Shown: positions 34,980 to 45,514 of the stretch, one piece after another
How positions within the stretch are numbered: position 1 is the stretch's first letter
How the letters are laid out: every line of letters starts with the position of its first letter
Source: Rhizobium sp. NFR03
GTDB lineage: Bacteria; Pseudomonadota; Alphaproteobacteria; Rhizobiales; Rhizobiaceae
Reading direction: 5' to 3'
Length of the DNA stretch: 64,000 nt
Assembly (NCBI RefSeq): GCF_900111275.1
Contig: NZ_FOGR01000002.1
Span: 868,001-932,000 of the forward strand
Notes under the pieces: generated by a model
Told to the model about the DNA's origin: nothing
Seen by the model: the letters and a program-made list of their open reading frames with translations, nothing else
Database searches by the model: none
Translations under genes and position numbers: made by a program

Positions 34980-37898
34980 TCAAGCCCGCTTCATCAACGG
35001 AAACCGCTCCTTCAGCAGCCGCTGAATCAGATCCGAGGAAATCGGCGGGCCGAAGAGGAAGCTCTGGCCGTAATGGCAGCCCATCTGTCCGAGCTGGATC
35101 GCGTCTTCCTCGGACTCGATGCCTTCGGCCACGACCTGCATCTCGAGTTCCCGCGCCATGCCGATGACGGAGCGGAGCAGGATGGTGCGTTTGTCGCTCT
35201 CGTCCTTCACCAGCGCCTTGTCCATCTTGATGGTGTCGAACGGGAAGCGCGTGAGATAGGCGAGCGAGGAGTGACCGGTGCCGAAGTCGTCCAGCGCCAG
35301 CTTCAGCCCGCTGTCGCGCAGCTTCTGGAGCACGAGCCGCGCCTGTTCCGGGTTCTCCATCATCAGCGACTCGGTCAGCTCCACCATGACCTGCGACGGG
35401 TTGCAGCGGTTCTTGTGGAGGATGGCGCGAATATCGTCGTGGAGATCGTTGTTGAGCAGCTGGCCGCTCGACAGGTTGACCGAGACGAAGATCGGCAGCT
35501 GACCGGTCTGGATCTGCCATTCGCCGAGATCGCTCGTCGCACGCTCGAAGGCGAAGAGGCCGAGCTGGTTGATGACCTCCGAACTCTCCGCGATCGGAAT
35601 GAACTCGGATGGCGGAATGCTGCCGCGTTTCGGATGGTCCCAGCGCATCAGCGCCTCGAAACCGGCGATTTCCGCATCGTTCAGCCGCACGATTGGCTGG
35701 TAGACGAGGCTGAGTTCGTTGCGCTCGATGGCGCGGCGCAGGTCTGTTTCAAGTTGCAGCCGGTCGGTGCCGGACGTGCGGAAGGCAGGGCGGTAGGGCT
35801 CGACGCGGTTGCCGCCCGCCTTCTTGGCGCGGAACATGGCAAGCTCGGCATCGTCCAGCAGCCCGGCGGCGCTCTGGCTCTGGTCCACCCAGGAAACCAG
35901 GCCGACGGACGCGGTGAGGCTGATCTCGCGGTTGCCGAAGGTGATCGGCACCATGATCGCCCGGCTGACGGCCTCGGCGAAATCCGCCACCTTGGCGGGA
36001 TCGCGCTCGGAGGTCAGAATCAGGCCGAACTGGTCGCCGCCAAGCCGAGCCAGCGTATCCTGCGGCTTCAACAGCCGCCGAAGCCGCCGTGTCAGGGCGA
36101 TCAGAATGTTGTCGCCGGCCGCGATGCCCAGCACGTCGTTGACGTTCTGCTTGTAGCGGTCGATGTCTATGGCGATGACCGTCGGGCGCACGCCGTTCGC
36201 ACCCGGCGCGAGCGCCAGGATCGATTGCAGCCGGTCGAGGAAGATCTGGCGGTTGGGCAGCCCGGTCAGATTGTCGTGCAGGGCGTCGTGCAGCAGCCGG
36301 TCGAGCGAATTGCGCTGCTCCGTTATATCGACCAGCGTGCCGACGCAGCGGATGATCTCGCCGTTGGCTCCGAGAACCGGCCGGGCGCGGATCGACAGCC
36401 AGTGATAATGTCCGTCCTCGGCGCGAATGCGGAAATCATGGTTGAGCCGGCCGCGGCGATGTTCGAGCAGAATGTCGAGCGTGGCGCGGAAGCGGTCGCG
36501 GTCGTCGGGGTGAAGGCGCGGCAGCCAGTTGCGCGCAGGCCCGTGCATCGCGCCGGGCGTCAGGCCCAGCTGCTGCGATACGTCGGGAATGGTCACCACC
36601 CGGTCGCGCGCCACGTCCCAGTCCCAGACGGTATCGCCCGAGCCGGTCAGCGCCAGCGACTGGCGTTCGAGGTCGGAGAACAGCCCCTGGCTGTAGGCGC
36701 CGCCGGCAAAGGCGTGCTGCATGACCGTGAAGCCGATCAGCAGCACGATCAGCACGAGCCCGCCGCCCAGCGCCGGCTGAACGATGTCGTTGGAAAGCCG
36801 CCCCGTCACCGTCAGCCAGGCGCCGAACAGCCAGACAAGCGTCAGCAGCCAGGCGGGAACGAGCAGGATGGCGCGGTCGTAGCGGTTGAGCCCGAGATAG
36901 GCGATGAGGATGATGCCGGCCGTGCCCGTCAGCGCAAACGAGATGCGCGCAATGCCGGCCGCGATGGCCGGATCGTAGATCGCCACGCCGAAGAGCAGGC
37001 CGAGGCCGAGAATCCAGGCGAGCGTCGCATAGGACAGGTGCTGGTGCCAGCGATTGAGGTTGAGATAGGTGAAGAGGAAGATGACGAGGCCGGCGGCGAG
37101 GAACACCTCCGTTCCCGCCCGCCATATTCGCTCGTCTCCCGCCGTGATCGCGATCAGCTTCGACAGGAAACCGAAATCGACGCAGATATAGGCCAGCACC
37201 GCCCAGGCGAGCGCGGCCGTGGCCGGCAGCATGGAGGTGCCCTTGACGACGAAAAGGATGGTCAGGAACACCGCCAGCAGGCCGGCAATGCCGAGCACGA
37301 TGCCGCGATAGAGCGTGAAGGCGTTGACCGTGTCCTTGTAGGCGTCCGGCTCCCAGAGGTACATCTGTGGCAGGTCCGGCGTTGCAAGCTCGGCGACGAA
37401 GGTGATGACGGAGCCGGGGTTCAGCGTGATGCGGAACACGTCCGCCTCCTCGCTCGGCTGCCGGTCGAGCGCGAAGCCTTCCGACGGCGTGATGGACAGG
37501 ATGCGCTGCGAGCCGAGGTCGGGCCAGAAGATCTTGGAATTCACCAGCCGGAAATGCGGCGCGACGATCACGCGCTCCAGCTGTTCTTCCGACACGTTGG
37601 CGAGCGCGAAGACGGCCCAGTCTCCCTGGTGATTGTCCGCGCTGGAGCGAACCTCGATGCGCCGCACGATGCCGTCGGTGCCGGGCGCGGTGGAGACCTG
37701 AAAGGCCTCGCCTCGTCCGGTATAGATCTCCGTCGTCGCGGTCAGGTCGAGCGCGGTGTCCTCGCGCGAGATCTTCACGGGCTCGATGGCATGGGCCTGG
37801 CTCCCGCCGAGCCACATCATCGCAAGCACCAGAGCCAGCATCAGCCCGGGCAGCCTGCGGATCGACGGCAAAAGCGTCGTACGGAAGGGGTGGGTCAC
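34980..37898 (-). CDS. 7TM-DISM-PAS-GGDEF-EAL protein with GGDQF site
   Basis: This 972-residue membrane sensor has a signal peptide (cleavage after AHA, about residue 36), a periplasmic beta domain (about 40-195) and seven transmembrane helices (about 205-420), as in 7TMR-DISM receptors. A PAS domain (about 440-560), GGDEF (about 570-735) and EAL (about 745-970) follow. The cyclase motif reads GGDQF: the Glu is replaced by Gln, which should abolish or cripple diguanylate cyclase activity. The EAL side looks intact (FEALMRWDHP, DDFGTGHSSLAYL, VVAEGIESEED), suggesting a net phosphodiesterase. The GTG start overlaps the GNAT gene stop. Confidence 0.9.
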   Translation of the reverse strand: MTHPFRTTLLPSIRRLPGLMLALVLAMMWLGGSQAHAIEPVKISREDTALDLTATTEIYTGRGEAFQVSTAPGTDGIVRRIEVRSSADNHQGDWAVFALANVSEEQLERVIVAPHFRLVNSKIFWPDLGSQRILSITPSEGFALDRQPSEEADVFRITLNPGSVITFVAELATPDLPQMYLWEPDAYKDTVNAFTLYRGIVLGIAGLLAVFLTILFVVKGTSMLPATAALAWAVLAYICVDFGFLSKLIAITAGDERIWRAGTEVFLAAGLVIFLFTYLNLNRWHQHLSYATLAWILGLGLLFGVAIYDPAIAAGIARISFALTGTAGIILIAYLGLNRYDRAILLVPAWLLTLVWLFGAWLTVTGRLSNDIVQPALGGGLVLIVLLIGFTVMQHAFAGGAYSQGLFSDLERQSLALTGSGDTVWDWDVARDRVVTIPDVSQQLGLTPGAMHGPARNWLPRLHPDDRDRFRATLDILLEHRRGRLNHDFRIRAEDGHYHWLSIRARPVLGANGEIIRCVGTLVDITEQRNSLDRLLHDALHDNLTGLPNRQIFLDRLQSILALAPGANGVRPTVIAIDIDRYKQNVNDVLGIAAGDNILIALTRRLRRLLKPQDTLARLGGDQFGLILTSERDPAKVADFAEAVSRAIMVPITFGNREISLTASVGLVSWVDQSQSAAGLLDDAELAMFRAKKAGGNRVEPYRPAFRTSGTDRLQLETDLRRAIERNELSLVYQPIVRLNDAEIAGFEALMRWDHPKRGSIPPSEFIPIAESSEVINQLGLFAFERATSDLGEWQIQTGQLPIFVSVNLSSGQLLNNDLHDDIRAILHKNRCNPSQVMVELTESLMMENPEQARLVLQKLRDSGLKLALDDFGTGHSSLAYLTRFPFDTIKMDKALVKDESDKRTILLRSVIGMARELEMQVVAEGIESEEDAIQLGQMGCHYGQSFLFGPPISSDLIQRLLKERFPLMKRA

Positions 37899-38506
37899 TC
37901 GCTAGCAGTCCTGTTGGGCGCGATATCACGCGAAAGAAGGGAGAAGATCAGGTGGTCGCGCCACTGCCCATTGATCTTGAGGTATTCTCGCAGATAGCCT
38001 TCACGATGAAAGCCGGCCTTTTCAAGGAGCCTGATGCTCCTCTCGTTTTCCGGAATACAGGCTGCCTCGATACGGTGCAACTGAAGGGTCGAAAAGATGT
38101 AGGGGATGGAGAGCCTGACGGCCGCCGACATGTGCCCCTGACCGGCAAAACGCTCGCCCATCCAGTAGCCGATCATGCAGCATTGCGCCGCCCCGCGCCT
38201 GATGTAGCCGATGGTGAGGCCGCCCAGCAGCGTGTCCGTTTCGCGTGCAAAGACGAAGAGGGGGAGCGCCTGGCCCGAGTGGAATTCCTGCTCGCTGCGG
38301 ATAGCGCGCGCCCGAAAGGCGCTTTCCGTCATCTCCTCCGCCCGCCAGGTCGGTTCCCACGGCTCGAGGAAGGGCCGGCTCTCCCGGCGCAGGGCGAACC
38401 ATTGGCGATAGTCGGAGCCGCGCGGCAGACGCAGAAGATGCGTGTCGCTCTCGATCCTGACCGGGTCCGGCTGCCGTGACAGAAACCGAAACACCGATCG
38501 TGTCAT
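37895..38506 (-). CDS. GNAT N-acetyltransferase (RimJ-like)
   Basis: This 203-residue protein is of the RimJ/RimL type. The acetyl-CoA binding region IGYWMGERFAGQGHMSAAV (about 113-131) carries the RxxGxG/A-like motif (RFAGQG), and HRIEAACIPENERSIRLLEKAGF (in part, about 148-170) is typical of ribosomal protein alanine acetyltransferases. The target is unknown. A GGAGG ribosome binding site precedes the ATG. Its stop overlaps the downstream GGDEF/EAL gene, so they are coupled. Confidence 0.9.
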   Translation of the reverse strand: MTRSVFRFLSRQPDPVRIESDTHLLRLPRGSDYRQWFALRRESRPFLEPWEPTWRAEEMTESAFRARAIRSEQEFHSGQALPLFVFARETDTLLGGLTIGYIRRGAAQCCMIGYWMGERFAGQGHMSAAVRLSIPYIFSTLQLHRIEAACIPENERSIRLLEKAGFHREGYLREYLKINGQWRDHLIFSLLSRDIAPNRTASE

Positions 38507-38584
38507 GAAAGCCTCCGCCGGGGTCGTGAATAGGGCCGGGATCGCGAATAGGTTACGGTGCCGGCGCCAGGCCGCACCGGGGGT

Positions 38585-39886
38585 TCAGCCGTTTGCCGCC
38601 CGCGGCAGGGACGTCGCACGGGTGAGCCCGCCCAGAATATCCGCCATGGGTGCCAGCTTGTCGACGGGGCCGATGGCCGACAGCGTCGGCACGGTTTCGA
38701 AGAACAGGCGTCCGGCAAGATCTGTCAGCCGCTCAACGGTAATGCCCGACAGCCGGTCCATCAGCTCCTCGTTGGGAATAGGACGGCCATAGAGCATCAT
38801 CTGCCGGGCGATCTGGCCGGCGCGTGCGGCGGGGCTTTCCTGCCCCATCAGCAGCTGCGCGCGAATCTGAGCGCGGGCGCGGTCGATTTCCTGTTGGTCG
38901 ATATGATCCGCCGCCTTGCGCAGCTCCTCGATGATGACCGGCATCAGTTCGGTCAGGTTCTCGCCACCGGTCGCGGCGTGGACGCCGAAGATGCCGGTAT
39001 CGGAAAAGCCCCAATGGAACGCGTAGACCGAATAGCAGAGGCCACGATGCTCGCGCACTTCCTGAAAGAGCCGCGAGGACATGCCGCCGCCGAGAATATT
39101 GGCGAGGATCTGCGAGCAGTAGAAGTCGCGGGCGTGATACGCCTTGCCCTCGAAACCAAGCAGGACCTGCGCATCCATCAGGTCGCGGTCCTCGCGTGTG
39201 TCGCCGCCGGTATAGCGGGCCTTTTCGAGCAGCGGCGCTTCCGCCGGCTGCTGCGGCAGGCTGGCGAAGCGTTCCTGCACCTGCGTCACGAAAGCATCGT
39301 GATCGACAGCGCCGGCGCCCACGACGAACATGCGGTCGGTGGTGTAGTTGCGGCCGAGATAGGTGCGGATCTGGTCGGCCGAGAACGACATGACCGTTTC
39401 CGGCGTGCCGAGGATCGGCCGGCCGACGATCTGGTCGGCAAAGGCGGTTTCGGCGAAACGGTCGAAAACCACATCGTCGGGCATGTCGTTCGCCGCACCG
39501 ATTTCCTGCAGAATGACGTTCTTCTCGCGCTCCAGCTCTTCCTCGTCGAAGGAGGACTCTGTCAGGATGTCGGCGAGGATGTCGATAGCAAGCGCCGTGT
39601 CGTCCTTCAGTACGCGGGCATAATAGGAAGTGGTCTCGGTGGATGTCGCGGCGTTCACCTCGCCGCCGACATTCTCGATCTGTTCGGCAATGTCACGGGC
39701 CGACCGCGAGGCCGTGCCCTTGAAGGCCATGTGCTCGAGCAGATGGGCGATGCCATGCTCTTGCGTGGTCTCGTCGCGGGAGCCGGACTTGATCCACGTG
39801 CCAAGCGCGACACTTTCCAGATGCGGCATGGTTTCGGTAACGACCGTCAGCCCGGAGGCGAGCCGGGTGCACTCAACTTTCATCAT
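38585..39886 (-). CDS. M16 family zinc peptidase (processing-peptidase-like)
   Basis: This 433-residue inverzincin-type peptidase resembles bacterial homologues of the mitochondrial processing peptidase beta subunit. The HxxEH zinc motif lies in EHGIAHLLEHMAFKGT (about 43-58). The distal Glu ligand is probably in the ELEREKNVILQEIG segment (about 118-131). The C-terminal domain is present at full length. The protein is probably cytosolic, with no signal peptide. It follows thrC after 15 bases and precedes the GNAT gene, an order (thrC-M16-GNAT) seen commonly in rhizobia. Confidence 0.93.
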   Translation of the reverse strand: MMKVECTRLASGLTVVTETMPHLESVALGTWIKSGSRDETTQEHGIAHLLEHMAFKGTASRSARDIAEQIENVGGEVNAATSTETTSYYARVLKDDTALAIDILADILTESSFDEEELEREKNVILQEIGAANDMPDDVVFDRFAETAFADQIVGRPILGTPETVMSFSADQIRTYLGRNYTTDRMFVVGAGAVDHDAFVTQVQERFASLPQQPAEAPLLEKARYTGGDTREDRDLMDAQVLLGFEGKAYHARDFYCSQILANILGGGMSSRLFQEVREHRGLCYSVYAFHWGFSDTGIFGVHAATGGENLTELMPVIIEELRKAADHIDQQEIDRARAQIRAQLLMGQESPAARAGQIARQMMLYGRPIPNEELMDRLSGITVERLTDLAGRLFFETVPTLSAIGPVDKLAPMADILGGLTRATSLPRAANG

Positions 39887-39901
39887 CGGTCTTTCTGCGC
39901 A

Positions 39902-41308
39902 CTAGTTCCGGATACGGGCGTGCTCGCCGATATAGGCCTCGACGGCTTTCAGCTCGGGATCCAGAATGTCGAAGCGCTCCTCCCTGTCCATCAGGTCAGC
40001 AAGCCACGTCGGAAGCGCCGGGTCAATACCGCTCGCCGATTTTACTGCGGCGGGAAATTTTGCGGGATGCGCGGTGGCCAGCGTCACCATAGGTGCGTTG
40101 GGTTTCATATGCTTGGCGGCGACGAAGGCGCCGATGGCGCTGTGCGGATCGAGGAGGTACCCCGTCTCATTGAGCGTCGTGCGGATGGTTTCCGCCACTT
40201 GTTTTTCAGTGGCGCGTCCGGCGCGGAACAGGCCGCGGATCATTTTCAGCGCCTTTTCCTCGATCTCGAAAGCGCCCGACTGCTTCAGCCCGCCCATGGC
40301 GGCGCGGACCTTGGCCGGGTCCCTGTCAAAGGCTTCGAACAGCAGGCGTTCGAAGTTGGAGGAGATCTGGATGTCCATCGACGGCGAGGTCGTGGCCCGC
40401 ACGTCGCGCATCTCGTAGCGACCCGTCTTCAACGTACGGGCGAGGATGTCGTTTTCGTTGGTGGCGACCACGAGGCGGGCGATCGGCAGCCCCATCTTTA
40501 TGGCGACATATCCTGCAAAGATGTCGCCGAAATTGCCGGTGGGCACCGTGAAGGCCACCTTCCGGTCCGGTCCGCCGAGCGCAACCGCCGTCGTGAAATA
40601 ATAGACGATCTGGGACATGATGCGCGCCCAGTTGATCGAATTGACGCCCGAAAGATGCACGCGGTCGCGAAAAGCCACGTCGTTGAACATGTCTTTGACC
40701 AGCGTCTGGCAATCGTCGAAATTGCCGCGGATCGCGATCGCATGCACGTTCGACGCCTTGGACGTGGTCATCTGGTGCTGCTGCACCGGCGAGACCTTGC
40801 CATGGGGAAACAGGATGAAGATATCGGTGCGGTCGCGCCCGGCGAAGGCGTCGATGGCAGCGCCCCCGGTGTCGCCCGAGGTCGCGCCGACGATGGTGGC
40901 GCGGGTGTTGCGCGTGGCCAGAACATGGTCCATCAACCGCGCCAGAAGCTGCATCGCCACATCCTTGAAGGCGAGCGTCGAGCCGTGGAAAAGCTCCATC
41001 ACGAAGGCATTCGGCCCTGTCTGCACGATCGGTACCACGGCCGGATGCCGGAACGTCGCATAGGCCTCGTCGATCATGCCACGCAGCGTCGCATCGTCGA
41101 TCTCGCCATCGACGAACAGCTGGAGGATGCGGAAGGCGACGTCCTGATAGGAAAGACCGCGAAGGGCGCGGATCTCGCGTTTCGACAGGGTCGGCCATGT
41201 CTCCGGCACATAGAGCCCGCCATCGCGCGCAAGACCCGCCATCAGGGCATCGCTGAAACCGAGCGCAGGGGCCTCGCCCCGGGTGGAAACATACTTCACG
41301 TTCGTCAT
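39902..41308 (-). CDS. thrC: threonine synthase
   Basis: This 468-residue PLP enzyme converts O-phosphohomoserine to threonine. The N-terminal TRGEAPALGFSDALMAGLARDGGLYVP (in part) is typical of class II ThrC. The PLP lysine is probably in GSTLAFKDVAMQLLARL (about 112-128), and the phosphate/PLP site in GATSGDTGGAAIDAF (about 143-157). ATG 41308 was preferred; a GTG 15 bases upstream is in frame. The substrate comes from ThrB, encoded about 10 kb away. Confidence 0.95.
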   Translation of the reverse strand: MTNVKYVSTRGEAPALGFSDALMAGLARDGGLYVPETWPTLSKREIRALRGLSYQDVAFRILQLFVDGEIDDATLRGMIDEAYATFRHPAVVPIVQTGPNAFVMELFHGSTLAFKDVAMQLLARLMDHVLATRNTRATIVGATSGDTGGAAIDAFAGRDRTDIFILFPHGKVSPVQQHQMTTSKASNVHAIAIRGNFDDCQTLVKDMFNDVAFRDRVHLSGVNSINWARIMSQIVYYFTTAVALGGPDRKVAFTVPTGNFGDIFAGYVAIKMGLPIARLVVATNENDILARTLKTGRYEMRDVRATTSPSMDIQISSNFERLLFEAFDRDPAKVRAAMGGLKQSGAFEIEEKALKMIRGLFRAGRATEKQVAETIRTTLNETGYLLDPHSAIGAFVAAKHMKPNAPMVTLATAHPAKFPAAVKSASGIDPALPTWLADLMDREERFDILDPELKAVEAYIGEHARIRN

Positions 41309-41571
41309 CCTCGTCTCGTGCACGTTTCACGCCGCGCGGCGACCGGCCAGAAGCCTGAACGCAAGCCTTTGCACATGCGGCGCGTATTCAGGCGGCACTT
41401 ACAAAAATCGACGGGAACGCGTGCGAGTCCAATCGATTTTCCGGCGCGCCGCTGCTATAGACCATCGCCGCTACACTGGAAAGCCTGCCTTTCGGCAAGA
41501 GCGACCGGCACGGCAGGCAACGACGGACACGCGCCATGAGAGCGCGAAAAGAGCGACAGGGGTCGGATCGA

Positions 41572-42126
41572 ATGGTGGGTCATACAGTCAGCCGCATCGC
41601 GGCATTTGCGGGTCTCCTGGCGCTGGCGGGCTGCAATACGCCCGATACCGGCGGCGCAATCGATGCCGGCGGCAGCGCGGCATCCGCCACGCCCGCCGTC
41701 GTCCAGGCAAAGTGCCCGCAGATCGTCATGCGCGATGCGACGTCGGTCTACCGCACCTATGCCAAGGGCGCGACGAACGATCCCACGCAGATCGTCTACC
41801 AGGCCTCGCTCGCCGACTCGACGCGCCAGTGCGTGCAGAGCGACACGACCCTCACGGTCAATGTCGTGGTGCAGGGCCGCGTCACCTCCGGTCCCGCCGG
41901 CGGTCCCGGCACCATCAACCTGCCGATCCGCGTCAGCGCGATAGACGAGGATAACACGCTGTTTTCGGAAGTGACGCAGTTCCCGGTCACCGTTCAGGCC
42001 GGCACCGGCGCCCAGCAGTTCATCTTCACCAAATCCGCCCCCATCAATGGCGGCGCCGGCGACTTCGCCAAAATCTATGTCGGCTTCGACAACGCCCCGG
42101 CTGCGTCGAAAAAGAAGCGGAAGTAG
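41572..42126 (+). CDS. putative lipoprotein, rhizobial conserved type
   Basis: This 184-residue protein has a signal sequence ending in the lipobox LAGC (IAAFAGLLALAGC, Cys about residue 21) and a Gly/Ala-rich linker. The rest is beta-rich: CPQIVMRDATSVYRTYAKG, two further Cys, and a basic KKKRK tail. No named domain was recognised; similar lipoproteins are common in Rhizobiales. A start at 41536 is also in frame. It diverges from thrC across a 263-bp gap. Confidence 0.72.
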   Translation: MVGHTVSRIAAFAGLLALAGCNTPDTGGAIDAGGSAASATPAVVQAKCPQIVMRDATSVYRTYAKGATNDPTQIVYQASLADSTRQCVQSDTTLTVNVVVQGRVTSGPAGGPGTINLPIRVSAIDEDNTLFSEVTQFPVTVQAGTGAQQFIFTKSAPINGGAGDFAKIYVGFDNAPAASKKKRK

Positions 42127-42137
42127 GCGGACCTCGG

Positions 42138-42170
42138 AAAAAGAGCGCGGATCTTTCGAAACCCGCGCTC
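42138..42170 (-). terminator. intrinsic terminator of the HAD gene (bidirectional with lipoprotein gene)
   Basis: A stem of GAGCGCGG/CCGCGCTC (42143-42150 with 42163-42170) is followed on the reverse strand by TTTTT. It lies 68 bases past the HAD gene stop and 17 bases past the lipoprotein gene stop, so it may serve both. Confidence 0.7.
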
Positions 42171-42237
42171 CTTGCCGTCGTTTTGCTTGCCTGTGCCCCA
42201 GACTGCGGGCAACAGGCCTACAGGCGCACGCGCCCGA

Positions 42238-42933
42238 TCAGTCCCCCAGCTCCTCCGACCATTCCGCCAGCGCTTCGATCGTCGCGGGCAGGGCGGTCAT
42301 GCGGGAGATGACGGTTTCCGCGCCGGCTTCGGTCAGCGCGTCGGCATGCGAGGGATAGCTGTGCGACGCGCCGGTAAAACCGATGACGCGCATGCCGGCC
42401 GAGCGGGCACCGTGGACGCCGTGCACCGAATCCTCCACCACGATCACCCGCGACGGGTCGACGCCCATCTGGGCCGCGCCATGCAGGAAGATGTCGGGCT
42501 TCGGCTTCACGCGGTCCTCGCCCAGATCGCGGGCCGAAAAGATGTTGCGGCCGAAAAGGTCTTTCAGGCCGACCTTGCCGAGCATCATCGCCAGCCGCTC
42601 CGAGGTGGAGTTCGAGCAGACGCATTTCTTCAGCCGGATCTGCGACAGCGCCGCCTTGACGCCCTCGATGATCTCGACGTCGTCCTTCAGCCGCTGTTCG
42701 AGGATCTCGCTGTGGCGCGAAAGCAGGCTCGCCGAAAGCGGGATCGTCGCCTCGCGCTCCACCGCCAGCAGCGTGTTCTGCCAGGTCATGCCCGCATAGC
42801 GCTCCGCCATCTCCTCCGTCGAAATCGGATAGCCCGCTTCCGTCAACAGCGCCGCCTCGACTTCGGAGGCGATGATCTCGCTATCGACGAGCACGCCGTC
42901 GCAATCGAAAATGATGAGGTCGATACCGGACAT
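42238..42933 (-). CDS. HAD-IA family phosphatase (beta-phosphoglucomutase-like)
   Basis: This 231-residue HAD hydrolase has motif I FDCDGVLVDSE (about 9-19, catalytic Asp pair intact), motif II CVCSNST (about 105-111), motif III Lys in RVKPKPDIFLHG (about 140-151) and motif IV VVEDSVHGVHGARSAGM (about 164-180). The cap domain is the helical C1 type. It is probably a sugar-phosphate phosphatase; substrate unknown. It ends before a strong terminator. Confidence 0.9.
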   Translation of the reverse strand: MSGIDLIIFDCDGVLVDSEIIASEVEAALLTEAGYPISTEEMAERYAGMTWQNTLLAVEREATIPLSASLLSRHSEILEQRLKDDVEIIEGVKAALSQIRLKKCVCSNSTSERLAMMLGKVGLKDLFGRNIFSARDLGEDRVKPKPDIFLHGAAQMGVDPSRVIVVEDSVHGVHGARSAGMRVIGFTGASHSYPSHADALTEAGAETVISRMTALPATIEALAEWSEELGD

Positions 42934-43041
42934 GGGGAAAATCTCTGATGCGTGGGAATGCCCGCGCTTTACACGAGGGGGCGGCAGGGGACAATGCGAT
43001 AACGACGAAAACGAAAGGAAGAGGGGCCGCTTTGAAGGCCG

Positions 43042-43388
43042 TTATTCTGCCGGGTACTGCTCCAGGAGAGCCGAAATTGAGCGCTCCAGACGTGGAATCT
43101 CGTCAATGATGACGCCCCACAAAATCGTGTCGGAAAGGCCGTGATACTCGTGACGAATAACGTTTCCAATCGTCTTCACGCGGGCCCAGGGGATCTCGGG
43201 CCGGGTCGCCCGCACGTCCTCGGGCAATGATCGGCTTGCCTCTGATATGATTTCGATGGCCCTCTGGAGCGCGTGCTTGAGCATCCAGTCAGAGCTGTAA
43301 TCCTGCAGCGTCTTCCCGGCTGTCACTGCCTGAATGCCGCAAATTGCAGCGTTCATGTCGTGGAGCGCGTGTCTGAAGTCGCGAACCA

Positions 43389-43389
<1 letters not shown>
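43042..43389 (-). CDS. HEPN (DUF86/HepT-like) domain protein, second module
   Basis: This 115-residue helical protein reads in the motif region IGNVIRHEYHGLSDTILW (about 78-95). Compared with the canonical RNxxxHxY, the first Arg is Gly while an Arg directly precedes the His, and the Tyr of HEY is kept. This GNxxRHEY form is a recurring DUF86 variant. The start is a GTG whose first base is shared with the stop of the upstream MNT gene (TAGTG), giving a 1-base overlap; a longer ORF in this frame overlaps the MNT gene. It probably forms a toxin-antitoxin module with it. Confidence 0.8.
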
Positions 43390-44997
<1,608 letters not shown>

Positions 44998-45027
44998 CGC
45001 GTCGATCAACAGGCTAACGCCTGCGTA

Positions 45028-45169
45028 GCCCCCTCAACCGGCTGCCGCCACCTTCTCCCCGCTTGGCGGGGAGAAGGGACATGTGGCACCGCTTTCACCC
45101 CACGTTAAAACAACGAGCAGGGCGCGTCCCCTCGCCCCGCCAAGCGGGGGGAGAGTTAGGGTGAGGGGC
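45028..45169. repeat. 142-bp element with GCCCCCTCA termini
   Basis: It is related to the elements at 30443 and 34833. It starts with GCCCCCTCAACCGGCTGCCGC and a CTTCTCCCCGC-GCGGGGAGAAG hairpin. It ends GGGGGGAGAGTTAGGGTGAGGGGC. It lies just downstream of ccrM. Confidence 0.75.
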
Positions 45170-45514
45170 TGCCACGGGCTAAAGGGATGAGGGACAGCCG
45201 CCTCCGCCAAAATCCCTCCGCAATGTTTAAGAGAATTTAACCTCTCCGCCGCTAGTCTTGTGCCTGCGATACCGCCGCGTGATCAACCACCGGCAGACCG
45301 CGATGCGGGCTGGGTTTCGGCTGTGCCGGAGCTTGCGCCCCAAGACGAAGCGGGAGTGCGATCTATCGACGGGAACGCCCGCCGACAGTCGTCTTTTCCT
45401 CCGGTTTCGTACCTTCAGTCCCGGAGGAATCTGGAACGCCCGGCAGCTTGTCAAAAGCGGCCGGGCGTTGCTGTTTCATCTGCATCGGTTTCAGGAAGAG
45501 GATGTTAAAATCCG
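45170..45514. other. non-coding stretch between ccrM and the RTX gene
   Basis: These 345 bases have no supportable gene. They contain a CtrA-like box TTAA-N6-TTAACC at 45227-45242. Three strong hairpins follow, with stems GCGGG/CCCGC near 45350-45383, TCCTCCGG/CCGGAGGA near 45410-45433 and AACGCCCGGC/GCCGGGCGTT near 45436-45470, the last a terminator-like 10-bp stem. Confidence 0.55.
45250..45480 (+). ncRNA. candidate structured RNA with terminal hairpins
   Basis: A densely self-complementary stretch ends in a perfect 10-bp hairpin, preceded by a perfect 8-bp hairpin. A CtrA-like box lies just upstream. No known RNA family was recognised (6S RNA, SRP RNA, RNase P and tmRNA signatures were not found). 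The orientation and ends are guesses. The last two hairpins could instead be terminators for ccrM and the RTX gene. Confidence 0.3.

Noticed and set aside
45240-45480. 6S RNA, SRP RNA, tmRNA or RNase P RNA in the structured stretch
   Set aside because: None of their signature sequences could be recognised; only an unclassified structured RNA is proposed.
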